From Larkinella bovis (GTDB taxonomy: Bacteria; Bacteroidota; Bacteroidia; Cytophagales; Spirosomataceae), in the NCBI RefSeq assembly GCF_042655385.1, contig NZ_JBHSMA010000002.1, positions 868,001-932,000 on the forward strand: a DNA stretch of 64,000 nt, in the 5' to 3' direction. How positions within the stretch are numbered: the stretch's first letter is position 1; each line of letters starts with the position of its first letter. Below the pieces are notes generated by a model. That model had not been told where the DNA came from. It saw nothing but the letters and a program-made list of their open reading frames with translations, and made no database searches. This document shows, in pieces, positions 16,281 to 25,143 of the stretch. The position numbers and the translations under genes were made by a program.

Positions 16281-17513
16281 ATGCAATTTTTAACGCACTT
16301 GTCATCAACTGTACAAACGCGGCAGGATTTCCGGGCACTCTGGGAAGCCGCTATTCTGGCGGGTTATCCTGCTGCCCTCTGGCGACTTCCGAACCGGACC
16401 GACCGCGAATTGATAATCGATGCGTCGGGTACGGTTTCGACTGTGGGGTTGGATTTTGAAGAATTGCCGATGGGTTTTGCCGTCAGTCCGTTTATCAATC
16501 CGGACGCTGAAAATACCCTGTTTTTAAAAGCCGATTTTTACTGGCGTTTCGACGAGGAAGGCAACATCCTGGCGGTTCAGAACAAGTTCTCCGACGGCCA
16601 CCCCGCGGTGGAAGCCCTGTATCGAAAGGGATCAAAAACCGCTCGGAAGGACGTACTTTCCAATCTTGAGGTGGTAGAACCGGTTGATTCCCAGCAGGAC
16701 CCTTTCGAAAAGGCGGTCAGCCGGGCGATTCGACAGATCAAGCGTGGCAAATTTCGCAAGGTGGTGTTGTCTCGCACGAAAACCATTCGGTTCGACGCAC
16801 AACCCGATATTCCGACGCTGTTTAACCGGCTTTGCAATGCATATCCGAACGCTTTTGTTTCAGCGGTTTATCTGCCGGATCGCAACCAGGTCTGGATTGG
16901 GGCTACTCCCGAACGACTGGTGAGCCTGGAGGCCAATGGGGTTTTTCGGACCGTGGCGCTGGCAGGAACGCAGTCGGCGTTTGATTCGGAAGGGCGAACC
17001 AAACGGGCGATGGATGCCCCCTGGACGCAGAAAGAAATCGAAGAACAGGCGCTGGTCGGGCGTTACATTATTGGCTGTTTCAAGAAAATCCGGATTCGGG
17101 AATACATCGAGGAAGGGCCGCGCACCGTCGTGGCCGGCAATCTGATGCACCTCCGTTCGGACTATTCCGTCGATACCCAGGCCGTGAATTTCCCGCAGCT
17201 GGGCACGGTGATGCTGCGGCTATTACACCCGACATCAGCCGTTTGCGGAATGCCGCGGGAAGAAGCGCAGGAGTTTATTTTGCAAAATGAAAGCCATCAG
17301 CGCGAATTATACAGCGGTTTTCTCGGGCCAGTCAACATTTTCCAGACGAAGGGGGCCGAATCGCACTTGTTTGTCAACCTGCGTTGCATGAAACTCGAAG
17401 GCCAGGACGGCACGCTCTATGCCGGGGCCGGTCTGACAGAAGACTCCTCACCCGCCAAAGAATGGCGTGAAACGGAGCTGAAATGCGATACACTGTTATC
17501 AATTTTGAGGTAG
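16281..17513 (+). CDS. menF: isochorismate synthase (chorismate-binding enzyme)
   Basis: The protein has 410 residues. The C-terminal chorismate-binding domain spans about 140-405. It includes G-K-F-R-K-V-V-L-S-R, A-L-A-G-T-Q, H-P-T-S-A-V-C-G-M-P, and the end motif Y-A-G-A-G-L-T-E-D-S-S-P-A-K-E-W-R-E-T-E. The A-V-C-G-M-P block and the E-W-R-E-T-E end favour isochorismate synthase over anthranilate or aminodeoxychorismate synthase. It would convert chorismate to isochorismate for menaquinone (or a siderophore). No menD, menH, menC or ent genes follow, so the menaquinone reading is the simpler one but not proven. A long hairpin starts at the stop codon. Confidence 0.9.
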   Translation: MQFLTHLSSTVQTRQDFRALWEAAILAGYPAALWRLPNRTDRELIIDASGTVSTVGLDFEELPMGFAVSPFINPDAENTLFLKADFYWRFDEEGNILAVQNKFSDGHPAVEALYRKGSKTARKDVLSNLEVVEPVDSQQDPFEKAVSRAIRQIKRGKFRKVVLSRTKTIRFDAQPDIPTLFNRLCNAYPNAFVSAVYLPDRNQVWIGATPERLVSLEANGVFRTVALAGTQSAFDSEGRTKRAMDAPWTQKEIEEQALVGRYIIGCFKKIRIREYIEEGPRTVVAGNLMHLRSDYSVDTQAVNFPQLGTVMLRLLHPTSAVCGMPREEAQEFILQNESHQRELYSGFLGPVNIFQTKGAESHLFVNLRCMKLEGQDGTLYAGAGLTEDSSPAKEWRETELKCDTLLSILR

Positions 17514-17560
17514 GCAAGAAGCGGTAAGAAGGACCTTAGGCAATTCTTACCGCTTCTTGC
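17514..17560. terminator. 17-bp perfect inverted repeat at the end of the isochorismate synthase gene
   Basis: The arms 17514-17530 (GCAAGAAGCGGTAAGAA) and 17544-17560 are exact complements around a 13-base loop. It begins right after the stop codon and lies between this gene and a convergent small gene. There is no clean T tract. It probably terminates or protects the mRNA 3' end from both sides. Confidence 0.7.
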
Positions 17561-17568
17561 TTACCGCT

Positions 17569-17721
17569 TCATTCCCTCGGCCCTTCTGCCGGGTCATTCG
17601 GTGCCCGGTGTTCTTCCGTCATGCGGTTGGCCTGGGCGCTTTCGGCAGGTGGCTCTGAATCCTGATCGTGGTAGGTTTCCGCCGGTTCCTGATCGGATGG
17701 TTTGTTTTCTTTGGGTTCCAT
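17569..17721 (-). CDS. small hydrophilic hypothetical protein (50 aa)
   Basis: An ATG at 17721 opens 50 codons ending in TGA at 17569. The product is very polar (M-E-P-K-E-N-K-P-S-D-Q-E-P-A-E then D-P-A-E-G-P-R-E at the end), has no cysteine or hydrophobic core, and is probably disordered. The coding strand has ordinary codon use for this genome. It sits 62 bases after another short, acidic gene on the same strand, and the two may be co-transcribed. I do not recognise a family. Confidence 0.5.
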   Translation of the reverse strand: MEPKENKPSDQEPAETYHDQDSEPPAESAQANRMTEEHRAPNDPAEGPRE

Positions 17722-17783
17722 ACCTGGCTGGAAATTAAGACTGTTTGCAAATAGACGGCGTCGTTGACGGGAGCGGCCGACGA

Positions 17784-18005
17784 TTAAATATCGTCATCTT
17801 CGTCTTCTACTTCCTCGTCCGTCAACTCTTCATCCTCATCGTCTGTGATGGTCAGTTCTTCTTCATCGTACTCCTCATCATCTTCCTCGTTCGGATCGGG
17901 CATGGCCGAATAACCACCATAGCCGTTGCTGGTCATATTTTCAGGATACTTCGCGTTCGGCATGAGGGTATCCTCGGCGGTTGTCTGGTTGTCTGCGCGT
18001 GTCAT
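17784..18005 (-). CDS. small highly acidic hypothetical protein (73 aa)
   Basis: The 73-residue product has an unremarkable first half containing a G-Y-G-G-Y turn. The C-terminal half is almost entirely Asp and Glu (about 23 acidic residues in the last 36) and ends E-D-E-D-D-D-I. It is very acidic, with no signal peptide or membrane segment. Such tails can bind basic proteins or metals, or keep a protein soluble. It is upstream of the 50-residue polar protein on the same strand. I do not recognise a family. Confidence 0.6.
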   Translation of the reverse strand: MTRADNQTTAEDTLMPNAKYPENMTSNGYGGYSAMPDPNEEDDEEYDEEELTITDDEDEELTDEEVEDEDDDI

Positions 18006-18398
18006 TGATAGAAAGGTTTACGTGGAAATATCACTAAAACGCGGGCCCGGAAAGAAGGTTTGAAAGATTTGCGTGCTTTGATGGAATGGGAACAAAAGGG
18101 TGCAGTTCCGGCGGAGAGCCGACTTTTTGCCATAGGTACTACCATCCGATCGTTTGCCGGATGGCGTCAAGCCTTCTCCTGATTCGCTTCTTTTTCCTGG
18201 AAACCGGCTGGGGCCGACTGATGCGGAAAACCGCAAAGGGGGAGGACAGTTGAAGCACTCTTTCGGCGGCCTTATGATCTCACGCAGGGAAGTGGCAGCT
18301 GGCAGGCCGGTTTTGCCCTGCCAAACGAACCCACTAACCACCAAGGAGGCTGGAGGACGGGAAGGCAACTAAAAACCGGATTCCCTTCCTGCTGTTTC
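18006..18398. other. 393-base stretch without a convincing gene
   Basis: The sequence lies between the acidic small protein and the TolC-like gene. A minus-strand frame (18018-18368) is open for 116 codons, but its product is arginine-, proline- and serine-rich with no recognisable motif. The only structure noted is a short hairpin, CCATCCG at 18142 with CGGATGG at 18158. No known riboswitch pattern was recognised. Confidence 0.4.
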
Positions 18399-19796
18399 TT
18401 AAAAACTTCCGCCCAACGCTTTGAGCAGTGCAACGGTATACGATGCCCGCTGGCCTTGCAGAATGACGAGTTGACGTTCGGAATCGAGCACGGTGCGCTG
18501 GGCATCGAGTACTTCCAGGAAGGTTGTCAACCCTTTGCCATACAGCTCACGGTTCAGCCGTTCGGTGTAGCGGGCCGATTCGAGGGCGGTGTTCTGGGCG
18601 TCGATTTGCTGACGCGTGTTTTGCAGATTATCCAGAGCGGTTTCGGCTTCCCGCTGGGCGATCAGAACCCGTTGCTGATAAGCGGCATCGTTGGTTTGGT
18701 ATTGCTGTTGCGCCAGCGCAATATTCTGTTGGTTGCGCTTCCCTTCGAAAATCGGAATGCTGGCGTTAATACCCAGCAGGTAGGTCATACTGGCGGGAAC
18801 GAACAAACCTCCGATTCGGCCGGTCAGGGTTCCGCCCGAACCCAGCAGATTGATGCGCGGATACAGGGCCGACCGGTTTACCTGAATCTGTACGCTGGCG
18901 ACCTGCATTTGCTGTTCGGCCTGCAATAGGTCGGGCCGACGGCGCAATTGATCGGCAGAAATGGCCGAAAACGGTAATTCGGGCAGCCCGCCCTCCAGCC
19001 GGCCCGGACTCAGGCTGAACGTTGCCGGATTCTGGCCACACAAATTCGATAACGCATTGACTACTTCGGTGCGGCTTCGTTCCAGACTGAGCAGCAAAAC
19101 CCGGACGTTGGCAAGGTCGGTTTCGGCGCGTTTGGCGTCGATCTCGTTGGTCAATCCGGCCTGAAACCGGGCGCGGATAATGGAAATGGTCGAATCCCGC
19201 AGGCTAATATTCCGGCGAACTACGGCCTGTTCGCTATCGTTCGCCCGAATGAGGTAATACAGCCGGGCAATTTCGGAGGCCACAATCAGTTGCGTAATCT
19301 GCATATCGGATTCCGAAACCTGCCGTTGCAAATCCGTTACCCGTACGGTATTGCGGATTCGTTTAAACAAATCGACTTCATAACTGGCGTCGATCGGCAG
19401 AATCTGTAGCGTGTTGAGTTGCAACCGGGGCAGTCGCTCACTGGTTACCGGAACGGCCACGGGGCGGTATTCGGACAGGCTTTGGGTGTTGAGATTCAGG
19501 CTGCTACGAATCGATGGCGACAGGAATGATTCGGCGATCCGGACCCGAATCCGGGCTTCTTCGACCCGGCTGACGGCCACTCGAATGTCGGGGTTGTTGC
19601 TCAGGCCACTATCGATCAGCGAGTCGAGCGTCCTGTCGCGGAAAACCGCCCAACCGCTGCGAACCGGATTGGATTGAACACTAACCATCGGGCCGAAGCC
19701 GCCCGATGAACTTCCGGCCGAAGCCGCCGACTGCGCCAGGGAAACCGTAACGCTGAGAAGAAAAAACGCAACAGGGAAAGCAACTGATTTTCTCAT
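18399..19796 (-). CDS. TolC/NodT-like outer-membrane efflux protein
   Basis: The protein has 465 residues from the ATG at 19796, which begins a signal peptide (M-R-K-S-V-A-F-P-V-A-F-F-L-L-S-V-T-V-S-L-A-Q); the open frame 37 codons further upstream is not family-like. Two OEP repeats are visible (about 65-260 and 270-460) with long helices rich in Q, A and R. A NodT-type lipoprotein cysteine is absent, so it is not a lipoprotein in the usual way. Outer-membrane factors dock to RND or ABC pumps with a periplasmic adaptor. Here the matching pump gene is only a stub (19962-20171) and no adaptor is present, so the gene may be an orphan left from a deleted efflux operon. Confidence 0.9.
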   Translation of the reverse strand: MRKSVAFPVAFFLLSVTVSLAQSAASAGSSSGGFGPMVSVQSNPVRSGWAVFRDRTLDSLIDSGLSNNPDIRVAVSRVEEARIRVRIAESFLSPSIRSSLNLNTQSLSEYRPVAVPVTSERLPRLQLNTLQILPIDASYEVDLFKRIRNTVRVTDLQRQVSESDMQITQLIVASEIARLYYLIRANDSEQAVVRRNISLRDSTISIIRARFQAGLTNEIDAKRAETDLANVRVLLLSLERSRTEVVNALSNLCGQNPATFSLSPGRLEGGLPELPFSAISADQLRRRPDLLQAEQQMQVASVQIQVNRSALYPRINLLGSGGTLTGRIGGLFVPASMTYLLGINASIPIFEGKRNQQNIALAQQQYQTNDAAYQQRVLIAQREAETALDNLQNTRQQIDAQNTALESARYTERLNRELYGKGLTTFLEVLDAQRTVLDSERQLVILQGQRASYTVALLKALGGSF

Positions 19797-19961
19797 ACTT
19801 TTTGTTTTGTGGCCGAACGTTGGCCCTTGGAATCCGAACCGGCTGACCGTCATGTAACCGGTTCCTGCTCCTGCCAACCCGCGAATAAGACGCTGTTTCG
19901 GGGGCAACTCCGGCCCGGCGCTTCGGTGGTCCTCCGCAGTTGACTCATCCGGATTTTGGAA

Positions 19962-20171
19962 TCACGATTGATTACCCGGCAGTTCTGACAAGCGGGTTTC
20001 CGGGAACGGCATAATTTTCCCCGGCCGCACCGGCGAACCGGTGTTTGACAAATGCGCCACCGGACAATCAGCCGGTGGCCGGATGAAGGCAACAACACCC
20101 ATACTCAGAATCAGTACCCCCATTGCGACAATGGCGTACTTTTTCTCAAGGGCTAAACGGACAATCCACAT
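19962..20171 (-). pseudogene. N-terminal stub of an RND efflux pump
   Basis: From ATG 20171 the product begins M-W-I-V-R-L-A-L-E-K-K-Y-A-I-V-A-M-G, runs through one hydrophobic helix and reaches I-R-P-P-A-D. This fits the start of AcrB/HAE1-type pumps, whose first helix is followed by I-L-R-T-P-T-D-I-F-P. After about 36 residues the similarity stops and the frame ends at residue 69. A working pump needs about 1,000 residues more. The stub lies just upstream of the TolC-like gene in the normal pump-then-channel order, so an internal deletion of the pump is the simplest explanation. Confidence 0.6.
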
Positions 20172-20346
20172 GGCCGGTACGTTAAAAAAGAGGAATGCTG
20201 CGCGAACTGAAAATAGGACGTATCAAAGGAGAGATGGCGCAAAACTGCAATGTTTTGAAAACAGTTATCGCCTTGAAAAAGGTTTCGATAACTCTCTAGA
20301 TTTATGTTATTTCTTCTAATTGCCAAAGAATCTATGGGGCTGACGG

Positions 20347-23300
20347 TTACAACAGAGGGTCATCCATATCCCGAAGCACGGAGGTTTCGGTGGGTGTAGA
20401 GATGGTGTTGGCCGGGCGTTCGATGGGCGTGGGCTGCGGACGAACACCGGGCCGGGGTGGTTCGGGCGCAATACCAAACAGCCGGTTGAACGATCGGGTG
20501 TACTGAATACTCATTCCGCCCCCGGTGGTGAGCGTTCCGTAGGTCGTCGTGCTCAAGGTGCCAAGCTGATTCTGGTTGCGGTTGTACATTTTCAGCCGGA
20601 GTTTCCCGTCTGGCGACAACCAGTATTCCAGCGTCCATTCGCCCAGCAGGCTGGCCACACTGGTCTGATTCTGGCCGTACGTAAAACCGCCATCCCGGCT
20701 GATGCGGAACCGGTCATTAAACCGGTAGGAAAGACGAACCTGGAGGTTGTTGACCAGGTTTTGATCCAGCCCGTTGAGCGAAACGCCCACATCCAGGTTT
20801 TTGTCCAGAGTCGAAGCCAGCCGGCTGATCTGGTTCGAGAGCAATTCGCTCAGGCTGTTCGTCAGCCCCGAGCCCACCACATTGTTGCTGGCCGCTGCCG
20901 GATCGATCAGGCCGAGGCCTTCGCCGGGGGCCAGCTGGCTGAACAACAGGATGCTGCTTACCTGGCGGCCCAGTTCCTGGTCATTGCTTTTCAGCCGGGA
21001 TTCAAAAGCGGCCACCGCCTGGCGGAAATCCGGTTGTTGCGGGTATTCCTTCACTTTCAGATCGTAGGAAATATCCGGTTTCAGAAGCCGCCCGTTCAGG
21101 TTGATCAACAGATCGACCGGATACCGCCGGTTCCGGTCCGGATTGTTGGTCGTACTTGAGGCATAATATTGCAGAATCGGCGCCAGCGAGGCATATTGTG
21201 TATAGGCGGTTTTGACGTCCACCATGGCTTCGTAGGGATCTCCGGTCCAGGTAATGCGGCTGTTGGGCAGCATCTGAAACCGTTTGTTGATCACGTTTTC
21301 GAAGGTGAATGTATACTCGCCCTGCTGAATTTCGTACGAACCGGTCATCGTGAAGTCCCCTTTCGTATCGATCCGCATGGCCAACTGTCCGGTTCCATAC
21401 GCTTTGATAATGTCACCGGTCTGGCGGTCGAGCTGGATTTCACAGTACGCGTCGGGCGTAATCGACAGGTTGAAATCCATCCGAATGCCGGACAGATCGA
21501 CTTCCGGTTCTTTGGTCTTGCTGACACTATCCCGCTGGGCCGGGTTGACGTTGATAAACCGGATGACTTCCTCCTGCGAAACCGTCGTAGCCTGATCGAG
21601 CGGAATGAAAATGCGGGTTCCCTTATTGCTGGTGACGTTGGCCCGGATCGCCAGGTTGTCGAACGGACCTTCAATGCTGACCCGCCCACTGGCCACCGCC
21701 GTGCCGTAAAAATCTTCGTTATCCTTCAGGGTCGTGTTCATGATTTTGAAATTTTTCATGTCTACGACATTCAGGTCGACGGTGAAGTACTTAAAACCGT
21801 CGTGAAAAATTCCGCCCCGCAGGGTGGCACGGCCGCCATTCAGATCCGTCAAGACCATGTTGCGGGCCACAATTTCGTTCGACCCAAAATGAATTTTATC
21901 CGAAAAACCGATGTCGGCTTTCAGGTAATCGAGCGTCAGCCGACCGTTCGTTACGTCGATCGTACCGCCCAAAACCGGGCTGCCGGCCTGGCCCTTGATT
22001 GTCACGACACCGGTGGCCTTTCCGCCCACATTGGTCGCTATGCCCTTGACAAAGGGTTCCAGAATCCGCAGATCGGTTTCTTCCAGAACCGCCTTTAAAT
22101 CCAGCGGGTTGGCTGCCGAGTTGCCAGGCGTATAGGTTCCGGTAATGGTCAGGATTTCCTGATCCAGCCGCCGGATCCGGGTGTCCAGATTGATTCGATT
22201 CGCCTGGTCGAGTGTGCTTCGGTTGACCAGGTTGCCGATCAGGAAATCGTTGTATTTCAGGGAATCGATGGTCAGGTTTCCGTCGAGCAGGGGCAAACCG
22301 TATACACCCCGAATGGCGGCTTTGCCATTGGCTAGCCCCGCTATTTTCGTGTTAAAAACCGGGTTTAGCGTTGCCAGCAGGAAGTTCTTCGTCTCGACCT
22401 GTAAGGCTTCGAGCGAATCCCTGGAAACCTTACCGCTGAGAGAAACCAGTTGGTTCTGGTTGGAAACCGATAAATTCCGGACGGTTACTTCCGGTCCGAC
22501 AATCCGGATCAGGTTATCGGGCGAAATCGCCCAGGTACTGTCCAGCAATCGAAACCGGGAGTTCTGAAGTTCAATATCGATGGCGTCGCCCTTGAACGTC
22601 AGCGACCCGTTCAGATCGGCCCGGTTGGTGCTTGTCTGTTGCTGCAGGCTGGTCGTAAAGTCGATGTGATTGACATCCCAGGCTGCTTCGACCTGCAAAT
22701 TTTCGGTAGCCGCCAGCGAACCGAATTGCTGCTGCCCCGAGTTGATCACCAGCGAAGCCAGCACGTCGGGCGAATGGACATACTTCGAGGTGTTCAGATC
22801 GACAGTGCTTTTGTAAAAGTTGTATTGGTCAAATTTCAGCGTGTCGATGACCCCATTGATGGTTAGCAGCGACGACTGATTGACCCCAAACCGTCCCTCC
22901 AGCCGGGCGTTGGGCGACACATAAAGCGACGGGTAAAGCAGCGCGAGCAGCGGCTGCGAGTTTTTCAGCAGGAATGAATAGTCGATGTTGTAGGGGATTA
23001 CCAAAACCGGTTTCCGGAGTTTGTCCTGATAATAAGCGGCCATTCCGGCGGCATTTCCGGCAAAGTTCAGGCGGTATTCCTTCGCAATGCGGTTGAGGTC
23101 GTCGGCCACCTGGGTTAACTGGAAATTGCCCTTCAGGTCGGCGTCGAGGTAGTCCGAATGGAGAGCGATCGAACGCTCGTTGTCCGTTACCGACGAATTG
23201 ATGAACAGGGAATCCAGCACCAGACTCCGTTTGCCATACGTCAGCGAAGTATTCAGCAACCGGGCATTGCCAACGAGTTCGTTGAGGGTATTACCCATTA

Positions 23301-24993
23301 ACTGCACATCCAGGTCGCTGCGAACCAACAGGCTGTCATCCAGCAGGTTGGTGGCTAAAAAATCCGCCTTTTGTACGGTTCCCCGCACATCGAAGAGGTT
23401 TTTGGGGCCCCGCAGGTCGAATTCGCCCTTCAGACCAAACGCCAGATTTGTGTCCTGGACGCTCACTTCACCCCGGAAAAAGGACTTTTGGAGGTTGCCC
23501 TTAACGGTCATATTCCGGTAGTTATACTGGCGAAATCCGACGCGGCTGAACCGGGCATTGAGGTCGAGGGAACCGTCCTTGATCGTTAAGCCCCGTCCTT
23601 CGAATGTGCCCTGTCCGTCAACCTTTTGCAGCAGGTCGGGCTGGTTGATGAGGGCCCCGACATGAACATCCGTTACTTTCAGATTACCCCGGTAGGTTGT
23701 GGCCTGATCGCCGTTCAGGTGCAAAGCCAGATCGCCCGAAACGGCACCGATAGCGGTCTGGAACGTTCCGACGGTTTTGAAATCGATAAACCGGCCCGCG
23801 TAGGTTGCCGTAAAATTAACCGTGCCCAGCTTCCGGGCAATTTCGTTGAAGGCCGAATCGGAGTAATAGGGACGCAGATCCAGCATATTGACCTGCGACG
23901 GTTCGAACCGGAAATCGACAACCGTGTTAACGTCCGTATCCGGTAAGCCTTTGAAAGCCAGGTCGCCGACCAGCCGGCTTCGGCGGTTTTGCCCAAACCG
24001 GATATCGGCATTGTGCACCTTGAAATCCCGGATTCGCCCGACATAATCGCCCGACGCCTGAGCCACGTCAAAGTTCTGGTCAAAATACGAGGTGAACGGA
24101 GCCAGGTCCTGCGCCCGGACAACCGCGTTCCGCAGGTTGGCGCGCATGATCACCTCGTCGTTAAACTCATTGAAGGCCGAAAAGCTGTCGTACGAAAACA
24201 CGAGCTGGTTGCGCACCGTCGATCCATTGATGTGCGCATACAGCCCATCGAGACGCATTTCCTTTGCGCAATAGAGAAACTTCGTGTCGAGCCGGTGGAT
24301 CAGGAGATCAGCCTGTTTTTCAAGACCTTTCATGCGTTTGATATCGACCGCGATGGTGTCGCCCAGCAACAGAAAATCCTTCAGGTTGGCACTTAACCCG
24401 TTCACCACAAAGTGGTTATAATCGAACCGCCGGCCTTTCATAGCCGGTTTCCGCATGTCGTGGTACGTGAACTTTCCGTCGATCAGGGTAGCTTTGCCGA
24501 TGGTGAACGGAATATTCTGGTTGGCCACCGACGGTTTGGTGGTATCGCGGGTCATTTCGTTGATCCGTTCCAGAAAATCATCCATGTTCAGATTGCCGGT
24601 TTTGGCATCTTTCACCAGGATCACATCGGGCTGGTACAGCAAAACCTCGTCGAGGTGAATATCCCGGTCCGCGTTGTTGATCAGTTGTTCGAGTTCGAGC
24701 GAAACTTCCAGCCGCCCGACGCTGATCATCGGTTTCAGGTCGCGGTTTCGGATGGTAACTTCTTCCAGCGTAAGGGAGTTAACCCACACCTTCGGAAAAG
24801 CGAAGTTGATGGCAATGCGCTGGATATCAACCGGAAAAAGGAGTTTTTCGGAGACGCGCTTGGCCGCATAGCGCACGACTTCCGTTTGAACGGCCGGGAT
24901 TTGCAGGCTCACCATCACAATCCCGGCAACCAGCAGAATCACCAGAACGGTGTAGAGCAGGGTTTTGAGAAGTATGGTGAAAAAGGACCGCAT
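20347..24993 (-). CDS. tamB: TamB-family translocation/assembly module protein
   Basis: The protein has 1,548 residues. One membrane helix anchors the N-terminus (about residues 7-30). A very long series of beta-strand repeats follows, as in AsmA/TamB bridge proteins. The C-terminal DUF490 (TamB) domain spans about 1,150-1,500 and ends in a proline-rich tail. TamB spans the periplasm and works with an Omp85 partner in outer-membrane protein assembly or lipid transport. The gene is divergent from tsaD with 150 bases between them, an arrangement seen often in Bacteroidota. No TamA/TamL-like gene is in the window. Confidence 0.92.
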   Translation of the reverse strand: MRSFFTILLKTLLYTVLVILLVAGIVMVSLQIPAVQTEVVRYAAKRVSEKLLFPVDIQRIAINFAFPKVWVNSLTLEEVTIRNRDLKPMISVGRLEVSLELEQLINNADRDIHLDEVLLYQPDVILVKDAKTGNLNMDDFLERINEMTRDTTKPSVANQNIPFTIGKATLIDGKFTYHDMRKPAMKGRRFDYNHFVVNGLSANLKDFLLLGDTIAVDIKRMKGLEKQADLLIHRLDTKFLYCAKEMRLDGLYAHINGSTVRNQLVFSYDSFSAFNEFNDEVIMRANLRNAVVRAQDLAPFTSYFDQNFDVAQASGDYVGRIRDFKVHNADIRFGQNRRSRLVGDLAFKGLPDTDVNTVVDFRFEPSQVNMLDLRPYYSDSAFNEIARKLGTVNFTATYAGRFIDFKTVGTFQTAIGAVSGDLALHLNGDQATTYRGNLKVTDVHVGALINQPDLLQKVDGQGTFEGRGLTIKDGSLDLNARFSRVGFRQYNYRNMTVKGNLQKSFFRGEVSVQDTNLAFGLKGEFDLRGPKNLFDVRGTVQKADFLATNLLDDSLLVRSDLDVQLMGNTLNELVGNARLLNTSLTYGKRSLVLDSLFINSSVTDNERSIALHSDYLDADLKGNFQLTQVADDLNRIAKEYRLNFAGNAAGMAAYYQDKLRKPVLVIPYNIDYSFLLKNSQPLLALLYPSLYVSPNARLEGRFGVNQSSLLTINGVIDTLKFDQYNFYKSTVDLNTSKYVHSPDVLASLVINSGQQQFGSLAATENLQVEAAWDVNHIDFTTSLQQQTSTNRADLNGSLTFKGDAIDIELQNSRFRLLDSTWAISPDNLIRIVGPEVTVRNLSVSNQNQLVSLSGKVSRDSLEALQVETKNFLLATLNPVFNTKIAGLANGKAAIRGVYGLPLLDGNLTIDSLKYNDFLIGNLVNRSTLDQANRINLDTRIRRLDQEILTITGTYTPGNSAANPLDLKAVLEETDLRILEPFVKGIATNVGGKATGVVTIKGQAGSPVLGGTIDVTNGRLTLDYLKADIGFSDKIHFGSNEIVARNMVLTDLNGGRATLRGGIFHDGFKYFTVDLNVVDMKNFKIMNTTLKDNEDFYGTAVASGRVSIEGPFDNLAIRANVTSNKGTRIFIPLDQATTVSQEEVIRFINVNPAQRDSVSKTKEPEVDLSGIRMDFNLSITPDAYCEIQLDRQTGDIIKAYGTGQLAMRIDTKGDFTMTGSYEIQQGEYTFTFENVINKRFQMLPNSRITWTGDPYEAMVDVKTAYTQYASLAPILQYYASSTTNNPDRNRRYPVDLLINLNGRLLKPDISYDLKVKEYPQQPDFRQAVAAFESRLKSNDQELGRQVSSILLFSQLAPGEGLGLIDPAAASNNVVGSGLTNSLSELLSNQISRLASTLDKNLDVGVSLNGLDQNLVNNLQVRLSYRFNDRFRISRDGGFTYGQNQTSVASLLGEWTLEYWLSPDGKLRLKMYNRNQNQLGTLSTTTYGTLTTGGGMSIQYTRSFNRLFGIAPEPPRPGVRPQPTPIERPANTISTPTETSVLRDMDDPLL

Positions 24994-25013
24994 CTAGGGT
25001 TTAATGAAGAATA

Positions 25014-25100
25014 AATACTGAATAGTGGGAAATGCTTTGTCTGCTCGGATGCCCTGATTTTGGGTAGAAATCAATCGAATCGGAAAAGATATTCAGTATT
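25014..25100. repeat. 11-bp inverted repeat in the tamB/tsaD divergent gap
   Basis: AATACTGAATA (25014-25024) is exactly mirrored by TATTCAGTATT (25090-25100), and the flanks continue as imperfect copies made of the word ATTCATT (several between 25091 and 25136). The repeat lies between the two starts, so it overlaps the promoter region of both genes. Confidence 0.5.
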
Positions 25101-25143
25101 CATTGGTCATTATTCATTAATTTCGATATTCATTCGTTTAAAA

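Noticed and set aside
18018..18368. 116-codon minus-strand ORF upstream of the acidic protein's neighbour
   Set aside because: Composition is R/P/S-rich with no motif, and it does not resemble the coding style of nearby genes.
18018..18398. Possible cobalamin-type riboswitch upstream of the efflux region
   Set aside because: A GGGAATCCGG-like word on the minus strand recalled the family, but the remaining conserved blocks were not found.
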